Assembly: GCF_900186955.1 (NCBI RefSeq)
Contig: NZ_LT906438.1
Coordinates: 3,224,001 to 3,288,000, forward strand
Length of the DNA: 64,000 nucleotides
DNA from: Bacillus pumilus
GTDB taxonomy: Bacteria; Bacillota; Bacilli; Bacillales; Bacillaceae
Direction of reading: 5' to 3'
Shown one piece after another: positions 1-6,955 of the stretch. The notes below the pieces were generated by a model. The model saw only the letters and a list, made by a program, of their open reading frames with translations, did no database searches and was not told where the DNA came from. Positions within the stretch are counted from its first letter, which is position 1; each line of letters starts with the position of its first letter. The position numbers were made by a program, and so were the translations under genes.

Positions 1-714
1 ACGCTGAACACGTACACCTACACTTGAGGCGACAGCATCTCCTAATGTCAACGCATTGAGCGTGCTTGACTGCATCAGCGTAAGCGGCACAAGGCAGACA
101 ATCCAAGGCAGAAGCGCTAACACATGAATCCAGTCTCTTCCCCAGACATTGCCGACAAGCCATCTTGAAGCAAATGTGTATGTATCTTCATCTAGCTTCA
201 ATGACAAAAATAACGTCAAAGCACTGAATCCCGCGGCAACTGCAATTCCTACTAGGATCAGCCGGATGGGAACGAGCCCTTCCTGCCGGTCATACGCCAG
301 AAGCACGATGACCGCTGCCGCAAGAAGCCCTCCGCCAAATGTAAAGAGCGGAATAAGAAGAGAGGGATTGCCTTCTAGTGCGTGGAAATACGTCACATAC
401 ACGATTAAGCCAAATGCGGCGCCTGCATTCAGTCCAATAATCCCTGGATCGGCCAGCGGGTTACGAGATAAACTTTGCAAAATGCCTCCCGCAATACCAA
501 GACCAATTCCCGCTAGCATCGTTACCACGATTCGAGGCAGACGATAGTCAAACAGCACCGTTTCACTTTGAAAATCTCCAAAGCCGAATAACGTTTTGAC
601 GACTACAAGAGGATTTAGTTTCAGCGTACCGGTATTTAAGCTATACAGCACAACGGCCACACTTAAACAAAGCAAAACGACTGTCACAACAAGAGCCCGC
701 TGTTTCTCTCTCAT
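1..714 (-). CDS. yfhA: Siderophore ABC transporter permease, FecCD family (partial)
   Basis: An open minus-strand frame starts at ATG 714 and runs off the left edge, so about 238 N-terminal residues of an expected ~340 are present. The protein opens with a hydrophobic helix and carries the FecCD signature in the region RLPRIVVTMLAG...LSRNPLADPGIIGLNAGA, where Arg-Leu-Pro-Arg and Asn-Pro-Leu-Ala-Asp-Pro-Gly are typical. FecCD permeases form the membrane channel that takes ferric siderophores from a binding lipoprotein. Its ATG overlaps the stop of the upstream permease gene (ATGA), which indicates translational coupling and a heterodimeric channel. B. subtilis YfiZ-YfhA, for schizokinen/arthrobactin-type siderophores, is the closest pair I recall. 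The family call is firm; substrate and symbol are inferred. Confidence 0.85.
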   Translation of the reverse strand, partial: MREKQRALVVTVVLLCLSVAVVLYSLNTGTLKLNPLVVVKTLFGFGDFQSETVLFDYRLPRIVVTMLAGIGLGIAGGILQSLSRNPLADPGIIGLNAGAAFGLIVYVTYFHALEGNPSLLIPLFTFGGGLLAAAVIVLLAYDRQEGLVPIRLILVGIAVAAGFSALTLFLSLKLDEDTYTFASRWLVGNVWGRDWIHVLALLPWIVCLVPLTLMQSSTLNALTLGDAVASSVGVRVQR

Positions 715-1763
715 GACAGGTTCCTCCCTTCTTTTCTGGCAATATACAAGAAGAAAGGAACACCGACAAGTGCCACCATCACGCCAATGGCAAGCTCTCG
801 CGGCGGATTAACGGTGCGGCTGGCAAGGTCAGCAAAGACAAGCAGTACCGCGCCTAATATCGCTGACATCGGAATGACGAAACGATAGTTTACACCAACC
901 AGCTTTCGTGCGATATGCGGGATGACAAGACCGACAAACCCAATGGAGCCGACTGCTGACACAGAAACCCCTGCTAATAATACAGCAGCTACCATTCCTA
1001 GTATTCGCACTTGTCGCGTTTTCACCCCTAAATTTGCCGCTACATCTTCACCAAGCGACAGTAGCGACAGTGACCGTCCTAATAGCATCGCCCATACGAT
1101 CACTACGAGAATGACCGGGGCAAGAATTGTCAGCTGCGGCCATTTCACACCTGCCACTCCGCCTGCATACCAAAACGCAAGGTCCTGACTTAAGTCAAAA
1201 TAAATCGCGATTCCAGAGCTAAGTGCATGAAGCAATGCAGCCACAACGGCTCCTGCTACTGTTAAGCGCATTGGTGTCAAAACGCCACCAGCCGCACCAA
1301 TCGCAAAGATCAGCAGCGTACTGAGCACTGCACCAAAAAAGGAAAACAACATAAGTGCCGAATAAGGGATGCCTGGGAAAAAAGCAAAACAAAGAGCGAC
1401 CACGAACATCGCACCGCCATTGATGCCTAAAATCCCCGCATCGGCCAGCGGGTTTCTTGTAATCCCCTGCATGAGCGCACCCGCTACGGCAAATGCCGCT
1501 CCAACAAGAGCTGCTCCTAAAACACGAGGAAGTCTTAATTCATGGATGATCTGCTGCTCTGTGACATCTGACTGATAGTCAAATACAGCTGTCCAAACCG
1601 TTTGCAGAGACAATGTTTTGGCACCATATGACACAGCCAAAAACATGGCAGCTGCCAAACTAAGGACGGCGAGAAAAAATATCAAAAGGAACAGAATATA
1701 TGATGATCGTTTTTGTTGAGGTGTTCGCTTATCCTGCAAAATCGGTGTCATCCTTTTCTTCAT
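711..1763 (-). CDS. yfiZ: Siderophore ABC transporter permease, FecCD family
   Basis: A 350-residue integral membrane protein with about nine predicted helices, close to the usual length for FecCD permeases. It shows RLPRVLGAALVGAAFAVAGA followed by TRNPLADAGILGINGGA, the FecCD hallmark. It should form the inner-membrane channel for ferric-siderophore uptake together with the next gene, which overlaps it by 4 nt. No binding protein or ATPase gene is visible; they may lie outside the window, and in Bacillus one shared ATPase (YusV/FeuV type) can serve several permeases. The start is uncertain: ATG 1763 has no good Shine-Dalgarno, and the ATG four codons later has AAAGG directly against it. A Fur box and a promoter lie immediately upstream, so iron repression is expected. 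Confidence 0.9.
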   Translation of the reverse strand: MKKRMTPILQDKRTPQQKRSSYILFLLIFFLAVLSLAAAMFLAVSYGAKTLSLQTVWTAVFDYQSDVTEQQIIHELRLPRVLGAALVGAAFAVAGALMQGITRNPLADAGILGINGGAMFVVALCFAFFPGIPYSALMLFSFFGAVLSTLLIFAIGAAGGVLTPMRLTVAGAVVAALLHALSSGIAIYFDLSQDLAFWYAGGVAGVKWPQLTILAPVILVVIVWAMLLGRSLSLLSLGEDVAANLGVKTRQVRILGMVAAVLLAGVSVSAVGSIGFVGLVIPHIARKLVGVNYRFVIPMSAILGAVLLVFADLASRTVNPPRELAIGVMVALVGVPFFLYIARKEGRNLS

Positions 1764-1781
1764 TAAAAGTCTGTTTGAAAA

Positions 1782-1796
1782 TGAGAATCATAATCA
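1782..1796 (-). promoter_or_regulatory. Fur box upstream of siderophore permeases
   Basis: TGAGAATCATAATCA matches the 7-1-7 Fur consensus TGATAATNATTATCA at all but two positions. It lies 19 bp upstream of the permease start codon and covers the expected transcription start of the TTGATT-17-TATAAT promoter. This is the normal arrangement for iron-dependent repression. Confidence 0.85.
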
Positions 1797-1801
1797 TCAA
1801 A

Positions 1802-1830
1802 ATTATATCTGCCTGCCTCTCAAAAATCAA
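1802..1830 (-). promoter_or_regulatory. SigA promoter of siderophore permease operon
   Basis: On the minus strand the -35 TTGATT (1830-1825) is separated by 17 bp from the -10 TATAAT (1807-1802). The predicted start, near 1795, falls inside the Fur box. Confidence 0.7.
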
Positions 1831-1929
1831 TGTACACCTTATTTTTTAATTAATGAAGGTATGCAGATGACAGTCTTTGCTCGTTTGAAATGACCTATCA
1901 TTTTTTCTCATAGTTTAATAGGAAAATAG

Positions 1930-1959
1930 TTGACATTCCGCCTGAATATCCTCTAAAAT
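1930..1959 (+). promoter_or_regulatory. SigA promoter of pdaC
   Basis: -35 TTGACA at 1930-1935, an 18-bp spacer and -10 TAAAAT at 1954-1959, about 90 bp upstream of the pdaC start. The predicted transcription start is near 1966, just before the WalR-like repeat. Confidence 0.7.
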
Positions 1960-1976
1960 GACAAAAGTAAGTCAAA

Positions 1977-1993
1977 TGTTATAAAAATATTAC
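1977..1993 (+). promoter_or_regulatory. Candidate WalR binding site of pdaC
   Basis: TGTTAT-AAAAA-TATTAC fits the WalR direct-repeat consensus TGTWAH-N5-TGTWAH with one mismatch, in the second half-site. It lies just downstream of the predicted pdaC transcription start, a position that fits repression. B. subtilis pdaC (yjeA) is, as I recall, repressed by WalR. The site call comes from the sequence; its function is inferred. Confidence 0.6.
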
Positions 1994-2048
1994 AAACAGA
2001 TGTCAAACTGATAAAGAATGACCCGTCTTGAGAGGAGATTTGAACGTT

Positions 2049-3458
2049 GTGTCATTAAAGGGAAAATGGAGTATCGGCCTATTTGCACTTGCGATCGTCA
2101 TTGGAGTCGTTGCTTTCTTTCAGAATCAACAAGCAAGTGGTACCGAGAAGAAAAATGTAAAGCAGGATACGAACTATAAAAACGTCGAAATCGTCACTCT
2201 CGTAAATGACGGGAAATTTATGAGATATGCAGTCAACTATCCTCTTTTTCATCAAAAAGAGCTAGATGACAAGATTCAAAGCTATGCCAATTCAGCTTTA
2301 GAGCATTTCAAAAAGACGTTTAGTGAAGCCAAGGACGTCGATGAAAACAAACGCTTTGAACTGAATATTGATTATGACATGGTGCATTATGCGAAGCAGT
2401 CGGCTGCTATTCGCTTTACGACTTATACCTATACAGGTCAACAAAATGGGACCACCAATCATCTCACGATCAACTATGATTTTCAGAAAAAAACCTTTCT
2501 TGACACAAAAGATTTATTTCTACCTAAAACCAACTTTTTGAAGAAATTATCCTACATTACATATTCGGAGCTTTTAAAGGACAAAACCTTATCTAAGGAT
2601 CAGACGCTCCTTCAGAAGGGAACAGCCCCTACTGCTCAAAACTTCAGTCAATTTGCCTTGAAAGAGAAATATGTAGAATTTTATTTCCCAGCATCTCAAG
2701 TAGCCAACGAGGATCTTGGTCCCCAAACACTTGCGGTTAAAAAGACGCTGCTGAAGGATATAATGAAGCCAGAATATATGAATAAAACCAAAAATCAAAA
2801 TGAAATGAAAGAACCAAATCCGAAAAGAAAAGCCGTCAAGCTGCCGCAAAAATCAAAGCTTGATCCAAATAAAAAAGCCATCGCCCTCACATTTGATGAT
2901 GGTCCGAATCCAGCGACCACCTCAAAGATTTTAGAAGCACTGAAGGAAAATAAAGGACATGCGACCTTTTTCGTATTAGGCAGCAGGGTGCAGTATTATC
3001 CTAATATGCTTGCTGATATTCTAAAAGGCGGGAATGAAATCGGAAACCATTCTTACAGTCATCCTTTATTAACAAGACTGCCTTTAAAGGAGGCTGTAAA
3101 ACAAGTGAAGGACACTCAGAAGCTGATTGAGAAAGCGAGCGGGTATACACCTACGCACTTTAGACCGCCATATGGTGGAACAAATCAAGACATCAATCAA
3201 GCGGTTGGGATGAAGGTCTCTTTATGGGATGTTGATCCTGAGGATTGGAAAATTCGCAACAGCCAGCAGATCACAAACCACGTTCTTTCACATGCAGCAG
3301 ATGGCAAAACGGTGTTAATGCACGATATTTATGACAGCTCAGCTCAAGCAGCAGTGAAGATCATTCATGAACTCACCAAACAAGGCTATCAGCTCGTCAC
3401 CGTCAGTGAGCTTGATCAATTAAAAAAAGAACGACATGAACAAGCCCCTGTGCAATAA
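2049..3458 (+). CDS. pdaC: Membrane-anchored peptidoglycan deacetylase PdaC
   Basis: Start chosen at GTG 2049, which has AGGAG at a good distance; this gives 469 residues, close to the 467 of B. subtilis PdaC. An N-terminal membrane anchor (~5-25) precedes a DUF4163/DUF3298-type extracellular region (~45-230) and a C-terminal NodB polysaccharide deacetylase domain (~270-455). NodB motifs are visible: LTFDDGP (metal-binding and catalytic Asp), GNHSYSHP (metal His pair), RPPYGG, DVDPEDW and LMHD. The enzyme removes acetyl groups from peptidoglycan sugars on the cell surface, giving lysozyme resistance; in B. subtilis the target is N-acetylmuramic acid. Transcribed alone, with a strong promoter, a WalR-like site and a terminator that overlaps the stop codon. 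Confidence 0.9.
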   Translation: MSLKGKWSIGLFALAIVIGVVAFFQNQQASGTEKKNVKQDTNYKNVEIVTLVNDGKFMRYAVNYPLFHQKELDDKIQSYANSALEHFKKTFSEAKDVDENKRFELNIDYDMVHYAKQSAAIRFTTYTYTGQQNGTTNHLTINYDFQKKTFLDTKDLFLPKTNFLKKLSYITYSELLKDKTLSKDQTLLQKGTAPTAQNFSQFALKEKYVEFYFPASQVANEDLGPQTLAVKKTLLKDIMKPEYMNKTKNQNEMKEPNPKRKAVKLPQKSKLDPNKKAIALTFDDGPNPATTSKILEALKENKGHATFFVLGSRVQYYPNMLADILKGGNEIGNHSYSHPLLTRLPLKEAVKQVKDTQKLIEKASGYTPTHFRPPYGGTNQDINQAVGMKVSLWDVDPEDWKIRNSQQITNHVLSHAADGKTVLMHDIYDSSAQAAVKIIHELTKQGYQLVTVSELDQLKKERHEQAPVQ

Positions 3459-3474
3459 ACACAGGGGTTTTCTT
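3445..3474. terminator. Terminator between pdaC and ABC-F gene
   Basis: Inverted repeat CCCCTGTG (3445-3452) / CACAGGGG (3460-3467) followed by TTTTCTTT. The left arm lies inside the last codons of pdaC, and the convergent ABC-F gene ends right after it, so the hairpin probably serves both. Confidence 0.85.
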
Positions 3475-5033
3475 TATGACTCCAAAGATTTCTTTTGTTT
3501 CAATAATGCTTGAAATGTCTCCTCCAGCTCCTGAGACGGCTCAATACTTAACCGGCTGAGCACTTCAGACAGCTGTAAATCAATTAACAGAAGCTCCTCT
3601 TCTCTTTGGGTCACAGCTGGTTTGTCGCCTTTTTGTTTATACGCTTCATATGTTCCACAAAAAGCTTCAATACGCTTTTCATGAACATGGAAAATGCGAG
3701 TCGCCACATTCTCAATCAGTCTGCGATCATGGGAAACGAACACAACCGTACCCGGGTAATCCTTCAATAGACCTTCAAGCGCTTCAACTGCCGCCAGATC
3801 TAGAAAGTTCGTCGGTTCATCCAGCATGAGAACATTGGCATCGCTGACAAGCAAGGACGCCAGCATGGTCTTCACCCTTTCTCCTCCGCTTAACACCCCG
3901 ACAGGTTTATACACGTCACCCCCTCGAAACCCAAGTCTCGCTAAAACCGTTCGTACCACTGTCTCATCTTGAACTGCCTCTTTCAGCGCATTTTGTAAAA
4001 TCGATTCATCTACCTTTAATCCTGAAAGATCTTGACGAAAATAGCCGAGCTTGACAGCTTCTGAGCGAGAAACTCCGGGATGTCCATTTACCAGCATTCG
4101 GAGAAATGTCGTTTTCCCGCTCCCATTCTTGCCAATGATGGCGACCTTGTCCCCGCCTCTCACTTCCACATTCGCCTGTTTCCAAAGCAATTGATCGCCC
4201 GCCTTGCCATCTACATTTTTCACTCGCAAAATGGTACGGCTCGCTACTTCCTTCATTGTATGCTGCGTCATTTGAATGGGCTGAATGTCTTTTACTTTCT
4301 CAACCTTTTCTAATTTCTCCATCCTTGTTTCAATCGATTTGGCTGTTTTTTGCAGCTTTTTTTGCTTATTTGCATAGTAGGGCTTTGCAATTTTTGGCCC
4401 TGAGGATTTCAGCTTTTGGGATGGCTTTGTAGCTTTGTCGGCTTTTTTCTTTTTCTTTTCTAGCGCATGCTCTAACTGTTTTTTCTTTTGGGTATAAGCT
4501 TCGTACGCTTCCACCTGCTGACGATGCGCCAGCTCTTTTTGATGTGCAAATTGCGTGTAGTTGCCTTTGTATTGATTGAGCTGTCCATGATCCAGCTCCC
4601 AAATCTCCGTACATACCGCATCTAAAAAAGCACGATCATGTGAAACGACAATGAGGGCTCCTTGATAATTGTTCAGCTTCTCTTCCAGCCACTCAATGTG
4701 CTCTGTATCTAAATGAGTCGTTGGTTCATCTGCTAATAAAAGGGCAGAAGGACGGTTTAACGCGCTTTCAATATACGTCTGAGTCATCTCACCACCACTC
4801 TGTATGCCATCCGCTTGTTTTAGCTGAGGAAGCAGTGTGCAGGTCGTTGTGGCGGCAAACGTGCCACTGTCTGGTGTCTCTTGCCCCGCGAGCACATGCA
4901 ATAACGTCGTTTTCCCGCTTCCATTTGCCCCGACAAGTCCAATGCGGTCACTTTGATGGATGGCAAGTTCCTCAATATCAAATAACAATCGATCTTTTCG
5001 AAACACCTTTAACTGATTGGCTTTTACTAACAT
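3474..5033 (-). CDS. ABC-F ATPase, antibiotic-resistance type (VmlR/Vga/Msr-like)
   Basis: A soluble protein with two ATPase domains and no membrane segment. Start set at ATG 5033, after the strong Shine-Dalgarno AAAGGAGAG, giving 519 residues; the longer upstream frame runs through a terminator hairpin. First domain: Walker A GANGSGKTT (~35-43), degenerate signature QSGGE, Walker B LLLADEPTTHLD. Then a long Lys-rich coiled-coil linker (~190-280, the region that reaches into the ribosome). Second domain: GKNGSGKTT, LSGGE, VLMLDEPTNFLD. ABC-F proteins of this type displace lincosamide, streptogramin A, pleuromutilin or macrolide drugs from the ribosome. A housekeeping ABC-F (EttA/Uup-like) is the alternative. 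The divergent first signature, the linker and the attenuator leader favour resistance. Confidence 0.85.
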   Translation of the reverse strand: MLVKANQLKVFRKDRLLFDIEELAIHQSDRIGLVGANGSGKTTLLHVLAGQETPDSGTFAATTTCTLLPQLKQADGIQSGGEMTQTYIESALNRPSALLLADEPTTHLDTEHIEWLEEKLNNYQGALIVVSHDRAFLDAVCTEIWELDHGQLNQYKGNYTQFAHQKELAHRQQVEAYEAYTQKKKQLEHALEKKKKKADKATKPSQKLKSSGPKIAKPYYANKQKKLQKTAKSIETRMEKLEKVEKVKDIQPIQMTQHTMKEVASRTILRVKNVDGKAGDQLLWKQANVEVRGGDKVAIIGKNGSGKTTFLRMLVNGHPGVSRSEAVKLGYFRQDLSGLKVDESILQNALKEAVQDETVVRTVLARLGFRGGDVYKPVGVLSGGERVKTMLASLLVSDANVLMLDEPTNFLDLAAVEALEGLLKDYPGTVVFVSHDRRLIENVATRIFHVHEKRIEAFCGTYEAYKQKGDKPAVTQREEELLLIDLQLSEVLSRLSIEPSQELEETFQALLKQKKSLES

Positions 5034-5064
5034 CCAACCCTCTCCTTTCGTATCAGGAGACATG

Positions 5065-5094
5065 AAAAAGCCTCCCATTCTCAGAATAGGAGGC
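5065..5094 (-). terminator. Leader attenuator of ABC-F gene
   Basis: On the minus strand GCCTCCTATTCT and AGAATGGGAGGC pair over 10-12 bp (one U-G pair) and are followed at once by TTTTT (5069-5065). It is an intrinsic terminator lying inside the leader, 31 bp before the ABC-F start codon, so transcription must pass it for the gene to be expressed. Its 5' arm can instead pair with an upstream segment (5206-5213). Confidence 0.85.
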
Positions 5095-5178
5095 AAAATG
5101 GTGTACAAAAATAAGCGGATCAATTCCAGATGACGTGCCGTTCCTATCTGAACACACACATCCCCCGTATCAATCTTC

Positions 5179-5244
5179 TCATTCTTTGATTCCCAAGCTG
5201 TACCATCCTATTCCGAAGCTAAAAAATGAAAACGCAGCAAACAT
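5179..5244 (-). CDS. Candidate leader peptide of ABC-F gene
   Basis: A 21-codon frame (ATG 5244, TGA 5179-5181) in the transcribed leader encodes a hydrophobic peptide beginning MFAAFSFFSF. It is placed so that its own codons (GGA ATA GGA) contain the segment that can pair with the 5' arm of the attenuator. The Shine-Dalgarno (GGTTTG) is poor, so translation is uncertain. Other very short frames with better upstream purines lie at about 5280-5320. If translated, drug-stalled ribosomes here would alter leader folding, as known for other ABC-F and erm leaders. Confidence 0.4.
   Translation of the reverse strand: MFAAFSFFSFGIGWYSLGIKE
5206..5213 (-). promoter_or_regulatory. Putative anti-terminator segment
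   Basis: Minus-strand GAATAGGA is an exact complement of TCCTATTC (5091-5084) in the 5' arm of the attenuator hairpin. Pairing of the two would break the terminator. It lies inside the candidate leader peptide frame. Confidence 0.5.
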
Positions 5245-5350
5245 GGCAAACCAATCGTTTGCTCACTGCCTTCGTTTTTTCATTTTGCTTACAGGTCATA
5301 GGATTAGTACTTCATTGCATTGGGTCACCCTTCCGTCGTTTGTTACGTTT

Positions 5351-5379
5351 ACAATAAAAGATTGGTTATTTTTTGTCAA
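5351..5379 (-). promoter_or_regulatory. SigA promoter of ABC-F leader
   Basis: -35 TTGACA (5379-5374), 17-bp spacer, -10 TATTGT (5356-5351) on the minus strand. The predicted start is near 5344, which gives a leader of about 310 nt before the ABC-F start codon. Confidence 0.7.
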
Positions 5380-5408
5380 GCTGAAATGGTACAGGTGAGT
5401 CCATTCAT

Positions 5409-5520
5409 TTCAGCGTAATAGAAAACCTTTGAAGTCTTGGAAGGACTGGTACCGAAGCAGAGCGAATTCCACTTTCACGCACGTCAGACACCAAATACGA
5501 GGGTTTGCCTACACGCTGAC
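5409..5520. repeat. Dispersed intergenic repeat, copy A (112 bp)
   Basis: The segment from TTCAGCGTAATAGAAAACC to GGGTTTGCCTACACGCTGAC matches a second segment at 46104-46230 at both ends and over much of the middle. The ends form an imperfect terminal inverted repeat. It sits between the 3' end of the glycosyltransferase gene and the ABC-F promoter, beside the hairpin CAGACTCA/TGAGTCTG at 5519-5538. It has no coding capacity. A MITE-like or REP-like element is the likeliest class. Confidence 0.8.
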
Positions 5521-5524
5521 AGAC

Positions 5525-6694
5525 TCATGATTGAGTCTGTTTCGTCTGCATCCATTGATCAATCGTCCGCAATGCTTTATCTGTTCCACCTGCTGTTTGG
5601 AAGCTTTCTTCAATTTTTTCGATTCCAGCACGGTATGTGTTACTTCCCAGAACAGATTCCACGGTTTCTCTTAGCTGCTTTGCTGTCAGTTGGTCTTTAT
5701 CAAGTGCACGGGCAGCAGATAGCTCGGTCAGTCTTTGTGCGACCATCGGCTGATCTTTGTCGACCGGAATGACAACCATCGGAACGTGATAATGAATGCC
5801 TTCATTGACACTGTTCATTCCGCCATGCGTCACAAACACATCTGTCAGATCAAGCACTTCAAGCTGCGGCACATAAGGCTCGATCAGAAAATGAGAAGGT
5901 GCTTCTTTCAAGAGAGACCGATCCACTTTTTCACCTGTTGCGAGCACCACTTTTCCATCAAAGTCGGCAAAGGCATCTATACACATATTAAAAAATGCCT
6001 CTGTATCCCCAAGAACGGTGCCCATCGAAATAAAGACGACTTTATCTTGCTCAAGTGCTTCCAGCGGGAAATCATGCTGATCTGCCCTTTTTAGAAAGCT
6101 CGGTCCAATGAAAACAAATGAATCGTTCACTGCATCGACAGACGGCTGAAAATACTCACTTGTATACACGATATTCAGTTCTCCGCGATTTTTCATGAAT
6201 TGCATCAAACGCGTTGGCTGAACGCCAAAACGCTCTTGTATGCTTTCTAACAGATGATCGGCTTTCTCATCTTTTCTGTATAGCGGTGTATCAAAATGCG
6301 CCTCTTGCAGCACAAAGGATGGGTTTGAACCGATCCCTGGAATTTGTAAATAATCTCGAACAAGCTCCCCTGCCCCAAACATATCAAAATAGACAAAATC
6401 AAATGAATGCTGCTGAGAAAGTATTTCCACCACCTCTAAAATATCAAATGATGTTTGCAGCATGGCATGAAAGAATGGCTGCATGGAATCGAGATTTCCT
6501 TCATCCACGTGTAATGTCCGAATATAGTCTGGATGTTTATGTACGTGAGCGCCTAAGCGTTTGATTCGTTCCTCATAATGTACAGTTGTGACCGCATGCA
6601 CTTCATCTCCACGATCCGCCCAAGCTTTGATGATCCCTAACATAGGATTCACATGCCCTTCAGCGGGAAATGTAATCAATAAAATCTTTGCCAC
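5525..6694 (-). CDS. yjiC: Macrolide-type UDP-glycosyltransferase (MGT, GT1 family)
   Basis: 389 residues, beginning at GTG 6694 with GGAGGGA seven bases upstream. The N-terminal MAKILLITFPAEGHVNP is the acceptor-domain opening of GT1 enzymes. The C-terminal donor-binding region has VFISMGTV, PYVPQLEVLDLTDVFVTHGGMNS and HYHVPMVVIPVDKDQP, the UDP-sugar binding PSPG-like segment with the HGG core. Family members move glucose from UDP-glucose to macrolides, flavonoids or other phenolic acceptors in the cytosol. B. subtilis YjiC (392 residues) is the closest match I recall. The neighbouring ABC-F ATPase makes an antibiotic-inactivation role plausible, but the acceptor is unknown. Confidence 0.85.
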   Translation of the reverse strand: MAKILLITFPAEGHVNPMLGIIKAWADRGDEVHAVTTVHYEERIKRLGAHVHKHPDYIRTLHVDEGNLDSMQPFFHAMLQTSFDILEVVEILSQQHSFDFVYFDMFGAGELVRDYLQIPGIGSNPSFVLQEAHFDTPLYRKDEKADHLLESIQERFGVQPTRLMQFMKNRGELNIVYTSEYFQPSVDAVNDSFVFIGPSFLKRADQHDFPLEALEQDKVVFISMGTVLGDTEAFFNMCIDAFADFDGKVVLATGEKVDRSLLKEAPSHFLIEPYVPQLEVLDLTDVFVTHGGMNSVNEGIHYHVPMVVIPVDKDQPMVAQRLTELSAARALDKDQLTAKQLRETVESVLGSNTYRAGIEKIEESFQTAGGTDKALRTIDQWMQTKQTQS

Positions 6695-6815
6695 AAGAAA
6701 TCCCTCCTCATTGTCAATTCTCTTCCATGTTAATCATATACAGCCAGCGGGCTCAACAAATACGCCTGTAAAGGGAAGAAATGAGTCTTATGGCTAGTAA
6801 TTTTAAGAAGATATC

Positions 6816-6856
6816 AAAAAAAGACAAAGCCCCCTGTTCAGTGGTTTGTCTTTTTT
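6816..6856. terminator. Bidirectional terminator
   Basis: AAAAAAGACAAAGCC (6816-6830) and GGTTTGTCTTTTTT (6843-6856) form a hairpin flanked by A and T runs, able to stop transcription in both directions. It lies four bases beyond the stop of the gene remnant at 6860 and was probably that gene's own terminator. Confidence 0.8.
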
Positions 6857-6859
6857 CTA

Positions 6860-6955
6860 TTATTTTTTGAGCAGCATTTGTTTAAACGCAGCAGACTGTT
6901 TTTCAATTGAGATCGGATCAGCATAGATAAATTCATTGATTGAAGTTGAAGAACA
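6860..6955 (-). pseudogene. 3' remnant of an unidentified gene
   Basis: A minus-strand frame ending in TAA (6862-6860) reads INEFIYADPISIEKQSAAF and then KQMLLKK. It is open only back to the stop codon of the DinB-like gene at 6956. There is no start codon or Shine-Dalgarno, yet a perfect terminator follows the stop at once. This is what the 3' end of a deleted gene looks like. I cannot name the family from this fragment. The junction coincides with the AT-rich DinB-like gene, suggesting replacement of the 5' part. Confidence 0.4.

Noticed and set aside
5135..5398. Plus-strand frame of 87 codons opposite the ABC-F leader
   Set aside because: No ribosome binding site, low-quality protein; the region is explained by the leader, promoter and attenuator on the minus strand.
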